A stretch of 64,000 bases of DNA from Lineus longissimus (lineage: Eukaryota; Nemertea; Pilidiophora; Heteronemertea; Lineidae), in assembly GCF_910592395.1 (NCBI RefSeq), contig NC_088312.1, positions 10,478,001 to 10,542,000 of the forward strand, in the 5' to 3' direction. The translations under genes and the position numbers were made by a program. Positions 42,858 through 57,841 of this stretch are shown here, piece after piece. Under the pieces are notes generated by a model. The model saw nothing but the letters and a program-made list of their open reading frames with translations, was not told the DNA's origin and did not search any database. Every line of letters starts with the position of its first letter. The stretch's first letter is position 1.

Positions 42858-45800
42858 TACCGTCTTTCTTCCATGGTTCCCCCTCACCGAAAAGCAGTGT
42901 GATATCAGTCAGGATTCAGTCAGGTTGCAGTGTTACCTCACATTTTTATGACAGTGTTGAAATCAGTGGAAAGCAGTCATATGGAGTGTTTTTCAGTCAC
43001 GCGTTACCAAAGCATACAGTTATACAGCAATCAAAAATAGAGGTGGTCATCTGCCTAAGAAATGGTGGCTTGATTTTGATGGCATTTGCCTCCGTCATCT
43101 TCTTGTAATTTGTGAGCCTGCTCCTGTGACTGACATCATTACATCATTAAATTGGAGTTCGAGCCGACAAAGCTTTCAGTCCATCGACACAGTGAAGTGG
43201 TTAAATCATGGATGTAATCAAGCCTCATTTCTCTGGGGTTTTACCACAGAGGTGTGTTTTTACATGTTTAAAAACCTTATCAGCAATCAGGGACATAAAA
43301 ATTAGTCGGGCATTAGTGTCAAATGGACACCTCATTTATGCATTCCCCCTATCAGAGGGTCTCAGAGGTGTGGGTCTGCTGGACTGTGTACTTGTCACCA
43401 AGTCCATTATCTTTACACTTCTTTTGAGTAAGAAAATAATTATTCTTCGGATAAGAAACTCCAAGCAGGGTTTCCAGTGTGCTCTAAGTTGTGTAGGGTT
43501 GGCCAAGAGTGCCAGGGTCCAACTTGTAACCAGAGGCTTCGATCAAACACAGCATGTTGACCCTGCCGGTTTGTTGACGCTAGCTTTCAATTGACGAAAC
43601 AGAAGAGCCAGGGGGCAGTTGTCCAGCTTTGGCCTAAAGTACACACATCATTAGAATATGAAAGAGGGCGGCCATTTTTGCAAGTTGCTCTATGCCTTGG
43701 TGTTGTTTTTCCTAAATGCTCCACATTCAACTAGTCATTGCTTTGCAAACAAACCCTGTACAGGACTAAAAGCACTGATGTTTGCTCATGCCCAAATAAG
43801 CAGGCAAAGAAAATCTTTGCTTGGTTAAAATCCACTACATGCTCTTGTTGGCCATTATATACCAGGTGTGGCCATGTAATTTCTGTTTGTTTTACATTTG
43901 TATGGTACTGAAGAGCTTGCGTAATATTCTCTTGTCCAGATATTTGTTGGAAATCTTTCACAATCGCCAGCCTGTAGTACAGTGTGTCCCAAAATGACAT
44001 GCCCCCTGGTGGGTAAGAGCCTGCAAACTCTGATCGTCATGAAAAAGAAGCATAGATTCGGTCTGGTTGTTAAAAAAATATACTTCCTGACAGTGAACCA
44101 GAGAGCAGGTTATTTGCCACACTGGTGGAGCCATATAAGAACCTGAACAGAAAGCAACATCAGTGACTAGGCGGAGTGATATCATCCAGATTAATGCTGA
44201 ATTCAATATCTCAATCTTGCAGAGGTTTAGTGTTACAATTCTCAAATAATAGCAAATAGGGCAGTTTGAGTTATCAAATTCAACTCGAACAAATACGATC
44301 TAACATAGCTTTAGAATAAGAATTGAACAAAGGTACTGACTGGATGGGCAGATGCAGACGTTGGTCATCCCTGACTACACAGCCTTGGCTCTCGTGTCAT
44401 ATTGAAAGTCAAATCAAAGACGCTTGTCTTCTGCAAAGTAAAAAATGGCCCTACAGTAAAAGGCTTGTGATACAGTGTTCAGTATTTTACTCCACCATGT
44501 CCCTGATCTGGCTGATTGAGAGTCAAAGGCATCTCTTGCCCATCACCCTCACTCAAGAACGAGTACAGGCAGAAATGTCTGTTCCCTCGAGGAGTGGTGA
44601 TACCTCAAATTTCCCTCTGTCTGATCAAAAGTCAAATGATCCTGTTGCCCTCTCCCCAAGTGCCACTTGTCGTGCTTCTACTGTCTAGCAATTACTCCTT
44701 GGAGGGTAAGTAGGTTATTTTGACAATGCTAGGTGATGGACCATTGTATTTAGGACCATTCGCCATAATGCCCATGGCAGGCGAACCTCCTTTAATGGCC
44801 ATTTGGATTCTTTGGGGGTGTAAAGCTTTTGCCTGGAGGCGTTGAGTTGTATTTGGTCCTTGGAATGCCATGCGTGTACATGTAGGTGGGCAGGGTCTAA
44901 AATAGCCTACTAAATGGTGGTGGATATACACAGGGAGTGACTGGAACTATAACATTTTATGTCAGGGCAGTATAATTCTGCAGAAAAGGAATCTGATGAT
45001 AATTGATACTGGGACGGAAGCACAATCTAATGGTAACCAAAATCTCTATTGTGACGAAGGGTGTTCATGGTTTCCAGATAAGGTACTGCCAGATACCCTG
45101 TTCCCTCTTTGGCAGTATTTGTCAAGTGTTAGTCAACACCGGTCATGTACCAAACTTACCATGGGAACCAAACACATTGTTGTCTGCTGGTCCACAAATT
45201 GTTTGGCCACATGATTTTGCTAAGTAGGAGATCAAATTTGAGGTTCTTCCCCTGTTTGTAATCTGTCCCTCTGATGTTTACCAGGGACTTTCCCTGTGGA
45301 CACGAACCCTTGCAGCGTACATGTTCAAATATGCCAGGGGAAAGCAAAACTGTCCACTCGGTGACACTGTTATGCTGTGCAAAGTCATTTTCCAGGGTCC
45401 AACCGAAGAAACCCCTCAAATGACCAGTCTGTCTCCACTCAGAGTATGTTTTGTAGAGACAACATTGTTTTGCATACTGGTCACTCAAACCTGAGGTCTT
45501 GAATCATAAAATAAGGGACCCCACTTCTCTTAGTTTAGTGGTACCTCCACAAATCATATCCAAGGGTCTTCTTTTCCATTTCCTTTCAAATCGTCTTTGT
45601 TCTTTCCTTATCTTGGCCTTTCTTGAGTAGTTAAACATTGACAGCTTGGATAATGCATAATGACCAAAAATATTTTGTCATTCCCAAGAGTTTTTCGTTT
45701 ACTTTCCTCAAGGTGCGTGTGATTGGCAAGGGGTTAATTAGAAGCTCAGGCCCTTCCAGTTTACTTTACTGCATAATCTTCAAGGTGTTCACTTGGTAAA

Positions 45801-46739
45801 TCTTATCTTTAAACTTTGGTTGATGTGAAAGTGTTAATTAGTGTCAGATAAATCAACACAGGTTTCCATGAATTGTTTGAATTGTGACAAAGATTTATTA
45901 AAGGTTTTTGATTTTGGCATTGTTAAGTAAAGTATTATGTAATCTCATCATGGACATTTTTAATGGCGAAAAATCTTTCTCTTGATTTCTATATGATTGA
46001 AACAGTCATATCTCTGATTGGTCTCTGAAATTTTGTTAGCACTGATAAAGTCAAAGGAGGTATCCAAGTGAAGGACACTCTCTCCTCCTATCATATCTTA
46101 ACTGGTACCATCATGACAAATGTATTTGATATTCTCATCACGGACATTTCAGTGCACAACCCTCCAGAAATATGATTTGCATGATTGAGAATGTCGTATT
46201 TGATGACAAGTAAGGTCTCTGAAAATTGAATCTGTCAATTTCGGGAGCGCTGTGAAGATAAAGCTACGACTAGCGAATGAGATTTCTGTCAAGACATGGA
46301 TAAAAGCGTGCTTCTCTGACGACTCGGTTGAAACAGAGGATATTAAACGAGGAGCTGAAAGGCGTAAGGTGTCTCGAGAGAACCAAATTAATTCATCATG
46401 ACGATGCACATGTCATGTTGAGAGAGTTCACGATGAGAATCTCTGATTTGGCGCACGCATCGGGGAGACTTTATAAATAACATCGGTAATAAACAATGGA
46501 AAAATGACAACTGGGGTTATAGTCTTACCAATGCAATCAACTGCCAGTCATTTATCAGAAATTTATGACTCGAATACTATTGAAGTAAATGAAAATTGAA
46601 TATTCATAATGGCTGCACTCATTTGTAAGATACAATTTGTGAGGTGTCTCCATTTGAAACCTATCTGGTGCAAGTTGTTTTGTCCTTAATGGAAAACTCC
46701 AGGTTTGCTAGAAATTGCACAAGAGAAGGATATGTTGCG

Positions 46740-47395
46740 AATTTTTCTGACTTTACTTTCTAAGACCCTTATATCTTGTCGAATGGACTGTAGTAATACC
46801 AACTACTTTCGATTTTTCTCATTCAGTGTAACATCTCTCTATACTACCCTACTAGCTAGTTACCTACCCCACTATTTTTATAGTAGAGGTAGAGGTAGGC
46901 AGGCAAGATATTTAATTGAAGAATTTAGAGCTTTTCTTTCATTCTGACCAGTAAAAACACTTATTTGAAGAAAAAAAAATTATTTCGCCTGCCTACCTCT
47001 ACCTACTATGAAAAAAGTGGAGTAGGTAACTAGCTAGTAGGGTAGTAAATAGAGATATAACACTGAATGAGAAAAGTCGAAAGGAGTAGGTAGTAGTTAT
47101 TTCTAGAAAGTAATGTCAGAAACTTTCAACTTTTGTTAAATTTTCCGGGGACGAATTATCCTCGGGGACGTATATTCCGGGGACGAATTTTCCTCAGGGA
47201 CGAATTTTCCAGGGACGAATTATCCGCGGGGACGAATTATCCGCGGGGACGAATTATCTGGGGACGAATTTTCCTCGGGGACGAATTTTCCAGGGACGAA
47301 TTTTCCTCGGGGACGAATTTTCCTAGGGGACGAATTTTCCGGGGACGAGTTTTCCGGGGACGAATTATCCGGGGACGAATTTTCCTAGGGCCGTT
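46740..47395. mobile_element. Fold-back element with outer tandem repeats, copy 1 (left outer arm missing)
   Basis: The inner left arm (about 46746-46915, containing CCCTACTAGCTAGTTACC) is the near reverse complement of the inner right arm (about 46980-47125, containing GTAACTAGCTAGTAGGG), around a loop of about 65 bp. Beyond the right arm are about 15 units of 15-17 bp with core GGGGACGAATT (47143-47390). The corresponding left outer units are absent. No transposase is seen. Confidence 0.85.
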
Positions 47396-50300
47396 GCGGA
47401 GATGAGTACAACTTGAAGATTTTCCATCAAGTAATTGCATGCAGTCACCACACTTCCACCTCATAAAAATGGCAATCCAATCTTGCCTCAAGAAATTCTC
47501 AGCTTACCATATTGAGATGAGAGTGCCATTTCACTGATGAGGCTTGGCATAAAAATTACCTGAGCGATGATGATAATGACATCTTGCCGTGGATAAAAAT
47601 TGCCAAAGAAAGCTACAAAGGCTCTGTTGTGCGATAGAACTAATGTTTTTAGCTTGCCAATTGTTTGACCAACATCATCTCCATCTGGGCACCTCTGAAG
47701 AGATTATAAGCTACTGCTTGCTACTACTGGGATCGATGGCTGTTTTTGTGAGCCATGGATAAAAATTGCAGGTAAAAAGATCTGAACCTGTGAGAAAATG
47801 GGAAATAAGCAACTGTTGGTGATGCGTAAAGATGCTTAAAGAATAAACTGCCTTTCATTTTGTAAATGGAGAATAACGGCACATTTTGCATTCCCAAAGT
47901 AATAAGACTTGTCATTTTGTGGTAGTAATTTTGTAGCCAACTAATGAAAAGGTATACAAAATTATGATTAGCAGTACACCACATGGGTATACCATACTGC
48001 AGTTAACAACATGCTATGAAATGAAAATAGGTACTGGGTATGAGTGACATCAAGTGAAAATGCAATGTATCAGAGAGAATCTAAAGCAATGATGTTGAAA
48101 AGGATGTGAGTTGCTGGAAAATATATTCTTGAGTGGCATGTTGGAAAAAATTTGGTAAAAGAAAATGGTGTCGTTTTTATTATCATGTTGAATGTATGCA
48201 GATCCTATTTCATGACATCTCGACTCCAAAGTACTAGCCATCTTACAATGTGTTCACGGCTGAATCTTTTGAGCCTCAAAACCCATCAGGAGGCATGTGG
48301 TGTGGAGAGGAGGAATTTTTCATACCGCCGGAGACCAGCTTTAAAGACGATTGTGTTGATATGAAAGTCAGCAACTGAACGTGCTTGAGGAATATTGCAG
48401 AGGATCAATGTAAAAAAGCAATGGTACCTCAATCGTCTACTCTTGGGAAAAGACTTCATCATGCTGTCTCATCCATCAGATCGAGTAGATATCTTGCGTG
48501 ATTCATAGCGCTTTATTGTGAACTGACTTCGACCTGGCCATACCACCTGACTGTTCGGTAATGTACCCCCTCTTGCAGAAGTCTCAAAAATACAATGCTG
48601 GTGTCCGCTTCGCGAGATGTCCACTGATCAAACGGTGTTCTTCCCTCTGAAGAAACGATCTCATCCATATTCATTCCACGTTGACAATGCAGCGATAGAT
48701 ATCGCTGCAATTCTCATCAAGGCAGTGTCCTGGTATTAAGATCACGACCTGAGGGGGCTAATCAGGAATGACAACGTAGCGCTATAACACACCCGCTAGC
48801 AGTGCTAGCGAACATGATTCATAACATTGTATCTCGAAAGTAATCGCGACATGTTTTCCTAAACAGTTCTCTTTCTTGTGAGAGCTGATGTATTATTCAT
48901 TTGATACATGGACAGTGTTAATCATTTCTCCACTTCTTGAGCTTAGTGGCGATATTGGACATTGTTTTTCTTGTTTCTTGATTTGTTAGGCAAATTGGAC
49001 CGGTTGTAGTAAGATTAGTTTCTGCTAGAACCGTGGCAGTCAAAAATAGTAGTGTGAGAAAAAAGAGATTCAGGATCTATAATCCTGGATGTTCCACTTC
49101 TGAATATTGGAGAAAAAAGAGCAAATGTGTTTAGAAACCAGATAATATGGAAGCTTTCATGCGACAAAGTTGTTTCCAATTGTTTGACTTGACATTTTAT
49201 CACAATGTGATAACGCTAATGAAATTTTATCTAACTACATTAGGCAAAAAATGTTGTCAACTATGTATGTTTAAAGCACCTGTATCGCCGCACAGAAGCC
49301 TCCATCTCCTTATATTAAGACATTCATGATGATAAAGTTAAAGGTGTAGTTCATTGCGTACATTGTTTTTGCGTGTCCCGCTAGTAATTAGAGATAATCA
49401 TGGCCATTGTGCATGGAAAAGTGACAAAACTTGGCTTGCATAATGTCAGTCTACACAACTGCTTTGTTGAAATTTATATTCAGAATGCAGTTTCATAAGT
49501 GGGAATTCAATTACAAATTTCAAATTCTTAAGGACTGCAACCCAACATTTAAATGTTCTTAGAGCCCCAGATTCTTTCCAAGAGGATATTGAGTCAACAT
49601 CAGCCTTAAAAGCAAATGGATGAGATGTATGTCGTCTTTTTCATCAAACGATGACACGACACGGCTTAGGTAATCTGAACGAGACGCAAATTGTCTTTGT
49701 TCAAACACAGGGATGTTTGACATCGTGGATCTAATTGGAAACCTCAGGAAGATATTGTCAGAGCTTGGTTTGTGACTGACAGGAACATTTTCGTATAGAT
49801 GCCCAAACAGATGACTTCGTTCAATTTCGTATAAGCTCACGATGATCAGGATCGAGCTGAAGAGACTTTTCTTTTGAACATGACTGTTGTGCTCCTCTCA
49901 TAACAAGGAGCATCACTACAATAGTGCATTTCATGCGAAGTTGGTTGGGAAAATCAATCTTTTTTACCCGATTCTTGCAAAGTAAGTGCTTTTAGATACT
50001 TTAGTGGTCTGGAGGTTTTGGATAAATGACGTTTGCATTTTCAGTATAAAATCCCCAATAACGTGAGTGTAGATGTGTATTTTTGTGAAATGAACTTTTA
50101 TATCATCAACATGACCACCTTTTACACCAGCGACTGACTCTCGGGACACGCTGTTCATACAAATGACACTTGAGAAGCAGATGAGTCATCACAGAATGAA
50201 AATTGAAGCGTTTCATCGAGATATTTATTGCTTCCTTAGAACACCTCATCTGCCGAGCAACTGAGGAGTTCCATGGCGATGTGTGAGGTTTTCCTTGGAG

Positions 50301-53300
50301 GTAAGAAACGAGCATTACATCGAGGAGGGGAAGAAAATGGTGGATGACAAGTAGAGGCTGGTGTAAAATGTCACGCCATTGCAAGTAGCATGTGTAGTTC
50401 TTTCCAAACGAATCAAGCTAGAATTGATATTATAAAAGACTAGTCTTTGTTTCTTCTTGGCATGCAGTCTTTCTTGAAGGACATGTTGGAAGATCTTGGT
50501 GTGTGTTTCATGGGTTAAAAACCAAAGATCTGGTATTTCCTGTGATATTTTGATCTCGGTGGCATTTCAAAAGTAGTAGGAATGTTTCATGCAGCAAGTG
50601 ATATATGTTATACCGCTGTGCATTCTACTTGACATCTAACCCGACCTTGTAAGGGACGACTTCATACATGTGTTTCAAATGAGGCCTTGTGTGTCAAGAT
50701 GGGTCCTAGGTGGTGCTAGTTTGGCAACAAATACAATGATTATTTTGTAGAAAAGGGGTTATGGAATAAAAGGGATTTATTGGTGGCCTATTGATTCCTT
50801 TTGCCACAAATTCTGATTCTTAATTACAACGAGTACTGGATCAGAAGAGCCAACAATTGGTCCATTGATTGCCAATGATTGAATATGGGGTTTTCTGATG
50901 ATCAGCAAATGATGGGCGATACTGTTATGATACATAGGGCATGGTTCAGGGAAGTGCACTCATACCAGTATTTCAATTTCTGATTGAAGGGTCCGTAAAA
51001 TCTGTTATTATAGGTTGACAGCCATTTTGAGAACCTAATATTTGCATCTTAAGAACTTGATACACCAAACTAGGTAACAAATTATAAACACACTGATTAA
51101 TGGTTGCAAGGCATTGTATTTCTCAATCTGCTATTGTATGACAAAGTGAAGTATCCTGTGGAATTAATTAATTAATTTCTTAAGACATATGATTAAAGTA
51201 TCATGCGGTATATAGATGTGGCATAATGTCTACCAAATTTGAAATCAACTCAGAGTCACAAGGACATGTTCCCGCGTGGAGAATGTGACAACAGAAAATT
51301 CGACATGGGTGAAGTGTCTGTGCGGTATAGTGTCAAATCCTAACCTTGTGCATGACATATCGAATAGATTCATGCAAAGGACCTTTTCAAGTACTTGCTC
51401 AATGCTTGAATAGCGCTTACAATGATATTTACCTTTCACATCAAGCTGTGTATATGCATAGAAATCAAACTGAAGAAGGTGGCATTATCTCAAGATCATC
51501 ATTGGATACTACATAGCTAACAATACCTACAGTTGAGCACCTGCACTGCATGTCACAAAAGTGATATTTCGTCAGTGTAGCGTCAAGTGTGCATAGGACC
51601 GAAAAAATAAACCAGATCTTAAGTTTACAAAGCTGAAGTTTCTACACGAGTTCACCGTCTGTGCAATGATGCAAAATCGTTTGTTGGTCTTCACTGTGTT
51701 TTTTCTTCCACCCCATTCCATGTCAGCAGGGTTAAATATAAATCGAAGAGTATTGTAAGAAATATCCTTATTCCGCCCATTAGCAATTAGTTTAAAAGCA
51801 GGATAGAATATCTGTGTAGCTTCTTTTGGATTGGATTCAGATAAGCCTGGCAGAATGGAAAGAAAGTGGGTGTGGCCTAGCTAGCTTGATGATACAACAT
51901 CGTCGTATTGTATGCAAAATTAAATATTTTGCATAGCTAAATGTGTGTTTGTAAGTCTTTCATACTTATGTGATCACCCTAAGTCATAAATGTATGATGT
52001 TTCTTCAATTCGCTATCCACATGATCCAGAAGATCAGACCAATAAGCTGTTAAGATATCAGTAATGTTTGTCTGATAAAATTACTCATGCTGTGAAATAA
52101 CTGATGAAAATTGAAACCAAACAGTTTTGTCAGTGTGTTCAGTCATTGTGTTGATGCCTAAGTGATATTTTGATCCATATCCAATCAATATGTTTATGAT
52201 CAGTCATGTAAACGGCAATAGAAATGCTTACTCTCAAAGGAACTCGCCTTATCCTGAGGCAGCGCTATGAGTTACTTGCCTTGATGTTCGAGTCGAGTTT
52301 AGTTTTCGCACATTTCTAATTGATTAGTATTGTTTCTGAAAATGCTGGGGGCTGACAATTAGTTGCAAAACTAATTTGAATCGTTTGTGTGAAATTGACC
52401 TGTTTGTAGAATGCCAAAGGTCTCAGACAGAGAGGGCCGCAGTTTGTCTGGAATTGGGCGTTGTGATATTCAAATTTGCAGGTTTAGTAAAAAAAAGCAT
52501 TGATTGTGGTCTCTAAAGAAATTTAAGGGTAACAAGCCTATGGTACCAGTACCTCATCCAGATACCGCGCCAAATTCACATTGTTCTTCATTTAAGACTA
52601 GCAAGGCATTGATATAGTTTGGTTCCCACTCCCAGTAATGCAGAGTTTGAGAGGCTGGTTTATACCTCTGACATAAACAGTAGCAAACTTGAAACTAGCA
52701 TTTTACACCTGAACCAGACCAGTTATATTCTTTATATTGTTATTAAACATCGAATTGAAATTGAAACCAAAATAAAATTATTCCCTTTTATCTGTTTTAT
52801 CTTTCCACTTGACTTGCAATTGAAAACTGCTTGAGGCGAATAAAAGTGAGGCAGCAAACTTCACCATTTAAAATCTGTTTTAGTATTGACCTGTCACTGA
52901 TGTCAGGTCATTATTTTGTCATAGAAGATTATAATCAGGGACTAAACCTCGCCTATTAAAAAACAAAAGAGCTGTGAGGCGGCATTGATTCACCTGGAGG
53001 GCTGGTACCTCCAATATTTCTGCTGGAGAGATATAATCGTATCGATGAGAATATGAAATTCCAGCAGTGTATCGTGTCATAAATGATTAATGAAAGATTT
53101 TATGGGAATTAGTGGAAAATATGCGGGTTTTATGGGTTGCGTATGGTCTGGTTCATCCCAGGTCCACATGTTGCCATAACATATCTTTCCAAGGAAAAAG
53201 CATTATTTGAATGAAAGTGTGTGAGGCTTGCTTGATGAACAAAGTTAGAAAAAGTTATGCCTGCCTAGGGTGTTGCAGATGACAGGCTCATTTGTGTTGA

Positions 53301-53665
53301 CCTCAACACTGGAAAATCGTTACCCTTGAGTTATGTGGCAATTGGTGTCGGCACCATGTACCTTCTCATTCTGGGTTCATTACGACAGAATAATGAGTTT
53401 TTGGTAAGGTAGATTGATGAATGTGAGATTGTTGGTCAAACTAGAAAGACGACAGCATCATTGGAGGAGATTTCTGATATTATGTTCATGGTAGTGATAC
53501 AAATGTAATAGGGTCCCCTTATAGAAAATCACACAAGTACACTATTTTTGCCTTCTTGTCAAGATTTTTTTGTGTCTATATATAGGAAATACAAAAGATT
53601 GAACTAACTCTGTCTCCTATTTCTATCGTTTCAGGTCAGTATCAATAATTTAAAAAGAAGTTTTG

Positions 53666-53705
53666 AGGTCAAGGTCAGTGGTAGATGGGTCGAAGGTCAA
53701 GGTCA
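53666..53705 (+). promoter_or_regulatory. Two AGGTCAAGGTCA direct repeats
   Basis: AGGTCAAGGTCA occurs at 53666-53677 and 53694-53705. Each contains TCAAGGTCA, the extended half-site used by NR5A/ERR nuclear receptors. It may simply be a short tandem repeat; function is unproven. Confidence 0.35.
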
Positions 53706-56700
53706 GATGGTATTCTCAGCTAGGACTTTGAGATTATGAAGCAAAGAGAAATCTTGATATATGTTACTTGGCACTAAAGCAACTGAACAGTTTGCAGGTG
53801 CTGTTCATGTAACAACTTAATAATTCCTCATCATTCAAAATGTTCTTTTCATCAAATCTATCCATCTTATCTCGCAATGTCATGCAAGCGTCTTTGTAAA
53901 TCGTTCAAAGTTCTATCTGGGTGGGAAGATCAGGGCGCCTGCATGTCATGCATGCTGTTGTCAAGTTTGCTTCTCTAGCCTGCCATATCAGATTTATCAC
54001 GATTCTCCTTAACTTTCAACTTCTCTTCAGATGTGTACACGGCAGACACTTCTAAAATCTCTCAAGCGTTGACGTTATTCTTACAACTGCCAGTCAACCG
54101 CCTTAGTCGGATTATTATATTCATAAATGACATGCCCGGTCTCTCAAATAAGAACCTAAACACACAATGAGGTCAACGAAATATAATTGTCAATGGAGTT
54201 TTTATCAATACTAAATCGTTTGAGATTGTGGCTATCAATCCAATAGACTATGTGATTCTGTTTCTGCAGTGAACTGTGTCCTGGTTGAATTCAGAGGCTC
54301 AGAATAGTAGTTTGGAGTATCATTTGTTGGGAGTCATGCATAAAAATCGCAGCGGTGAAAAAACTTTCTTGTCACCTGATTTGGTGCAAGCACCACCTGC
54401 AGCTGGCCTTAAAATTGATGTGACCCTAAAAATAAATTATTGGCTTTTAATGGCATTAAAAAAGTTTTGGATATGTTTTGCTTTGCTGGAATTTCAGTGG
54501 GGAAGCAAGAAAGAAAGAGTAGATGGGTTACATGTTGGTGAAATATAAAGTACACGTTCATAATTATTTGCTCTCCTGTACCTCCAAGCTAATTCCCCAG
54601 GAAGTGTTTTTTTAACAAAAATCGCTATGATCTTGTTGTGTTTTTATCATGTTTTAGCTTCGAGCAAATGTCATGTATTGTTTTTATAAAGCAGAGTGGT
54701 TTATCGTACATGTGCTAACAGGTTGAGATATCATGTTTGATTATGCTGATTGGAGCTCGAGGTGGAGTGGCAAAGAACATCAGACTATGCAAAAAGTTGT
54801 GTGTGAAACATCATGCCACTGAATAAGCTGTTTTTCTGTTGATCCTGGGGAGGATCTTCATGTATGCTTGGTACATGTAGGATGGTTAACAAGGTACTCC
54901 TTTCCAACAGTACTGTTACAAATCCATGAATACTGTAAAACCTGACTTTTATTACTTCATCACTTTACCTAAAGTAAACAGACACCAAAGTGCTCCAAAT
55001 GCTGAATTAAAACTGTGAAGATTTTAAAGTTTGTTGTGTTCAGCTTTCTGTGTTTCAAAACCTGCTGCTCTGATTTTGATGGGGAACTTGTTCTGAAGAG
55101 GCTGATCCAATGTCTTGGCCGTCTCCATCAACTACATGTATCTGTCAATCAGGTCACCTAGGGCAATGACCCTCAGATATCTTTGAACCCGTACCCTCAA
55201 AGCAACACTTTCCGAGTCTGACAGATGGCCCCAGGATGTGGAATTTGCCTCAGGATGTGCCGAGTCCATTGAAAAACGGAAAAAAGTCATTTGTGTAGGC
55301 AATTTTTGTGTGATTACCTAAAAGCTCTTCACTCCCTTTTCACCAGAGATGCATTCAGACACATTCCAGTCATTGGTTCAATATGGTAGCCACGGAGCAG
55401 TGGTTCTATATTAGGCTCCAAGGCACCCTCTTTTTAGGGGTCATGTTAGGGACGCTTGGTGACTTCTGTGGCCAAATTTGGGTCCTGAGAACTTAGTCAA
55501 TGCACTGTTGCTTGGTGATGAGGCAGTTAGGAACTGGTGGTTCCAGGTGGTGTAAAATCTGACTTCCGAGTGGTAGAAAAAAGTAATCTAGTCCCCTCCT
55601 GTTCTCTTTCTGCCATGGGCAAACAAATGAGAATGTCACTGATCAGAAGTGGCCTTCTGATGACAAAGTCCTTTTTTACAACCCTCACTTTAGAACACCA
55701 TCATTAAGGGGTGGGGCATCCTGAGTCATCACTCTGTCAGAAGGTCATGTTACAGTCCAATTCTCTCATGACAATTCTCTTGTGTCTGTTGGGTAAGACA
55801 TACCCACCTTTGAAACAATGAATGAGTTGTTTGTCTGTGGGAAGGCAGGCTAAGTCCCCTCTTCCTGAGATCAGGCAATCTTCAAAGATATGATTTCTTT
55901 TGCTCCTACAACATACGACATCTCCCATCAGAAGCAAGCTATCATTTAGGTCTGCATAGTTCCACCTTGTCAGCCATGGATGCTTGGTGCAAGTGGCAGC
56001 AATATCCCTTAGCCCTGTAAGTCCGAAGGAAAGTCATGGCTCAGTACTTGACATTATATTGTTGAGGTTGCATGTACCCTTTATCTAGTCTGCTAGTGGT
56101 TTTCTCTTGGTTGCCATAGGTTTTTTCTGCCTCCTTGAGAAGGAGTAGGTACCCCATGCCTTTCGTCTTTTATTTGATAACGAGTGTTCTTTCAGCTGAA
56201 GGTTATCTTAAGGCTTTATAGACAGACCTTGAAGCTTTCTCAGGCTTTCATTGTTGATAGCAGCAACAGCAAAAATATTTCCTGAAAAAGTTTCTGCCAT
56301 GTCACTATGATTGCAAACCAGACGTAGCCAGATGATAATTATCCATTGTTGCGAATATACAAATATGGCAGAACCTGCCTGTCCCATTAGCATGGATATT
56401 ATCCCATCTTTGCAATCAAACAGTGGTTGCTATGGATGCCTACTATCTCTCAAAATCACCGGGCCTCCACCGTACTGCAACCAACGTGTATCATCGCCAT
56501 GAAACAGTCCCAAATGTTAATCATGATGCGTCAGTCAGACTTAGGTAATTGCGGGGAGCGTGCATCCTTGGTGATATGATAGGTCAATGACCACTCCTGG
56601 ACATGTCACCGCCGTCATTTCTTGAACTGTTTTGTTCCACGAGGTGAGATCAAGTTGATAGCGCATTTATCTGTGTCGTCGGGTGGCTGGGAACTCAGGT

Positions 56701-57823
56701 TTAATTGATTAATTAAAAGATGAGCAATTAGTGGCTGTTTTAACCATTTCTGTCAAAATACAAATGTAGTTCAGCAGGATTCTTTATTCTTGGCTATATA
56801 ATGGGGTGTGTTTTCTACTGAAGAGAAACGTGAAGTTATAGTCAGTGGGCCAATCAAGAGAGGTTGTCCATTTCTGATTCTGAGGCTTGTTTGTGTCGAT
56901 GTCATCAAAATCCATATCGGCTCAATTCAAAATTACCTGAAGGGCTTTAGTATTCTGATATTTTTTGCAATGTACTGCAGTACAATATTCATAGGCAGGA
57001 TGCCGTGTTTTTGAAAATAGATTGTAATTTTACAAATATCACAGTTAAAACATGTCATATAGAGAAAGAGGTCATTTTGTCTATAAAACAAACTCTGAAA
57101 TAACTTTTCTAAAACCTGCCGACTGACATTTGCAAGCCAGCATCCGTGTTGCATAGCAAGCCACTGGTCCCTTGATGACAGCAGTGCAGTGAAGGAGGCA
57201 GAATACAATAACCTGCCATCTGACCACGGATGATAATGACTTGACCGGGACCACTAATGACCACCTGACCACATCGGTGACCACAATGCCCAATAAAATC
57301 TGCACCCGGTTGTTTGACAACATTGTGCGCTGATCCTCCCAGCCGATTGGCACGGCCCATAAACCCTTCATGGTCTGGTGGCGACCCCCAGCAGGGTCTG
57401 CGACAGCTAACATCTACTAAGTCACACGTTTGGGATCAGTAATTCCCCTGTAATTCCTGGCACAATGTGGGACATTATTAGTTCCTGTGGTGAACCTGTG
57501 GAGAGATTTTTTGTCGTTAATGACATGCGTATTTATGACATGGCTCTTGGTTGTTATTGTGATTGTTTCCTTAATTGATTATGAGGTTTAAGTGCGATTA
57601 AGCTGATTTGAGAAAATGGTTTACAATAACTGTTTGGTTTAATACCTATGCTTATCTCGGCTTATTCATGCCTTTTAAAGCCTTTAGAAAAAGACTTCAT
57701 GATTTTGAAAACTTGGTTCCTGCTGTGAAGTGGCGGAATGATGGTAACTCCATTACAAAGCATGAAAATACAGACAGCTCCTGGCTGATTTCACAGTATG
57801 CTCTCAAACAGTAGAATAATTGA

Positions 57824-57841
57824 GCCCCCCCCCCCCCCCCC
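57824..57841. repeat. Poly-C run
   Basis: About 18 consecutive C residues; length is likely to be unstable or mis-sequenced. Confidence 0.9.

Noticed and set aside
42275-43108. 277-codon open frame on the plus strand
   Set aside because: More than a fifth of it is the GTACC-T7 minisatellite (Phe/Leu/Pro repeats). No domain is recognised, and codon use resembles the intron around it.
47133-47405. Arg/Gly-rich repetitive frame RGRIF
   Set aside because: It is translation of the outer tandem units of the fold-back element; a matching minus-strand frame at 63373-63624 has the same cause.
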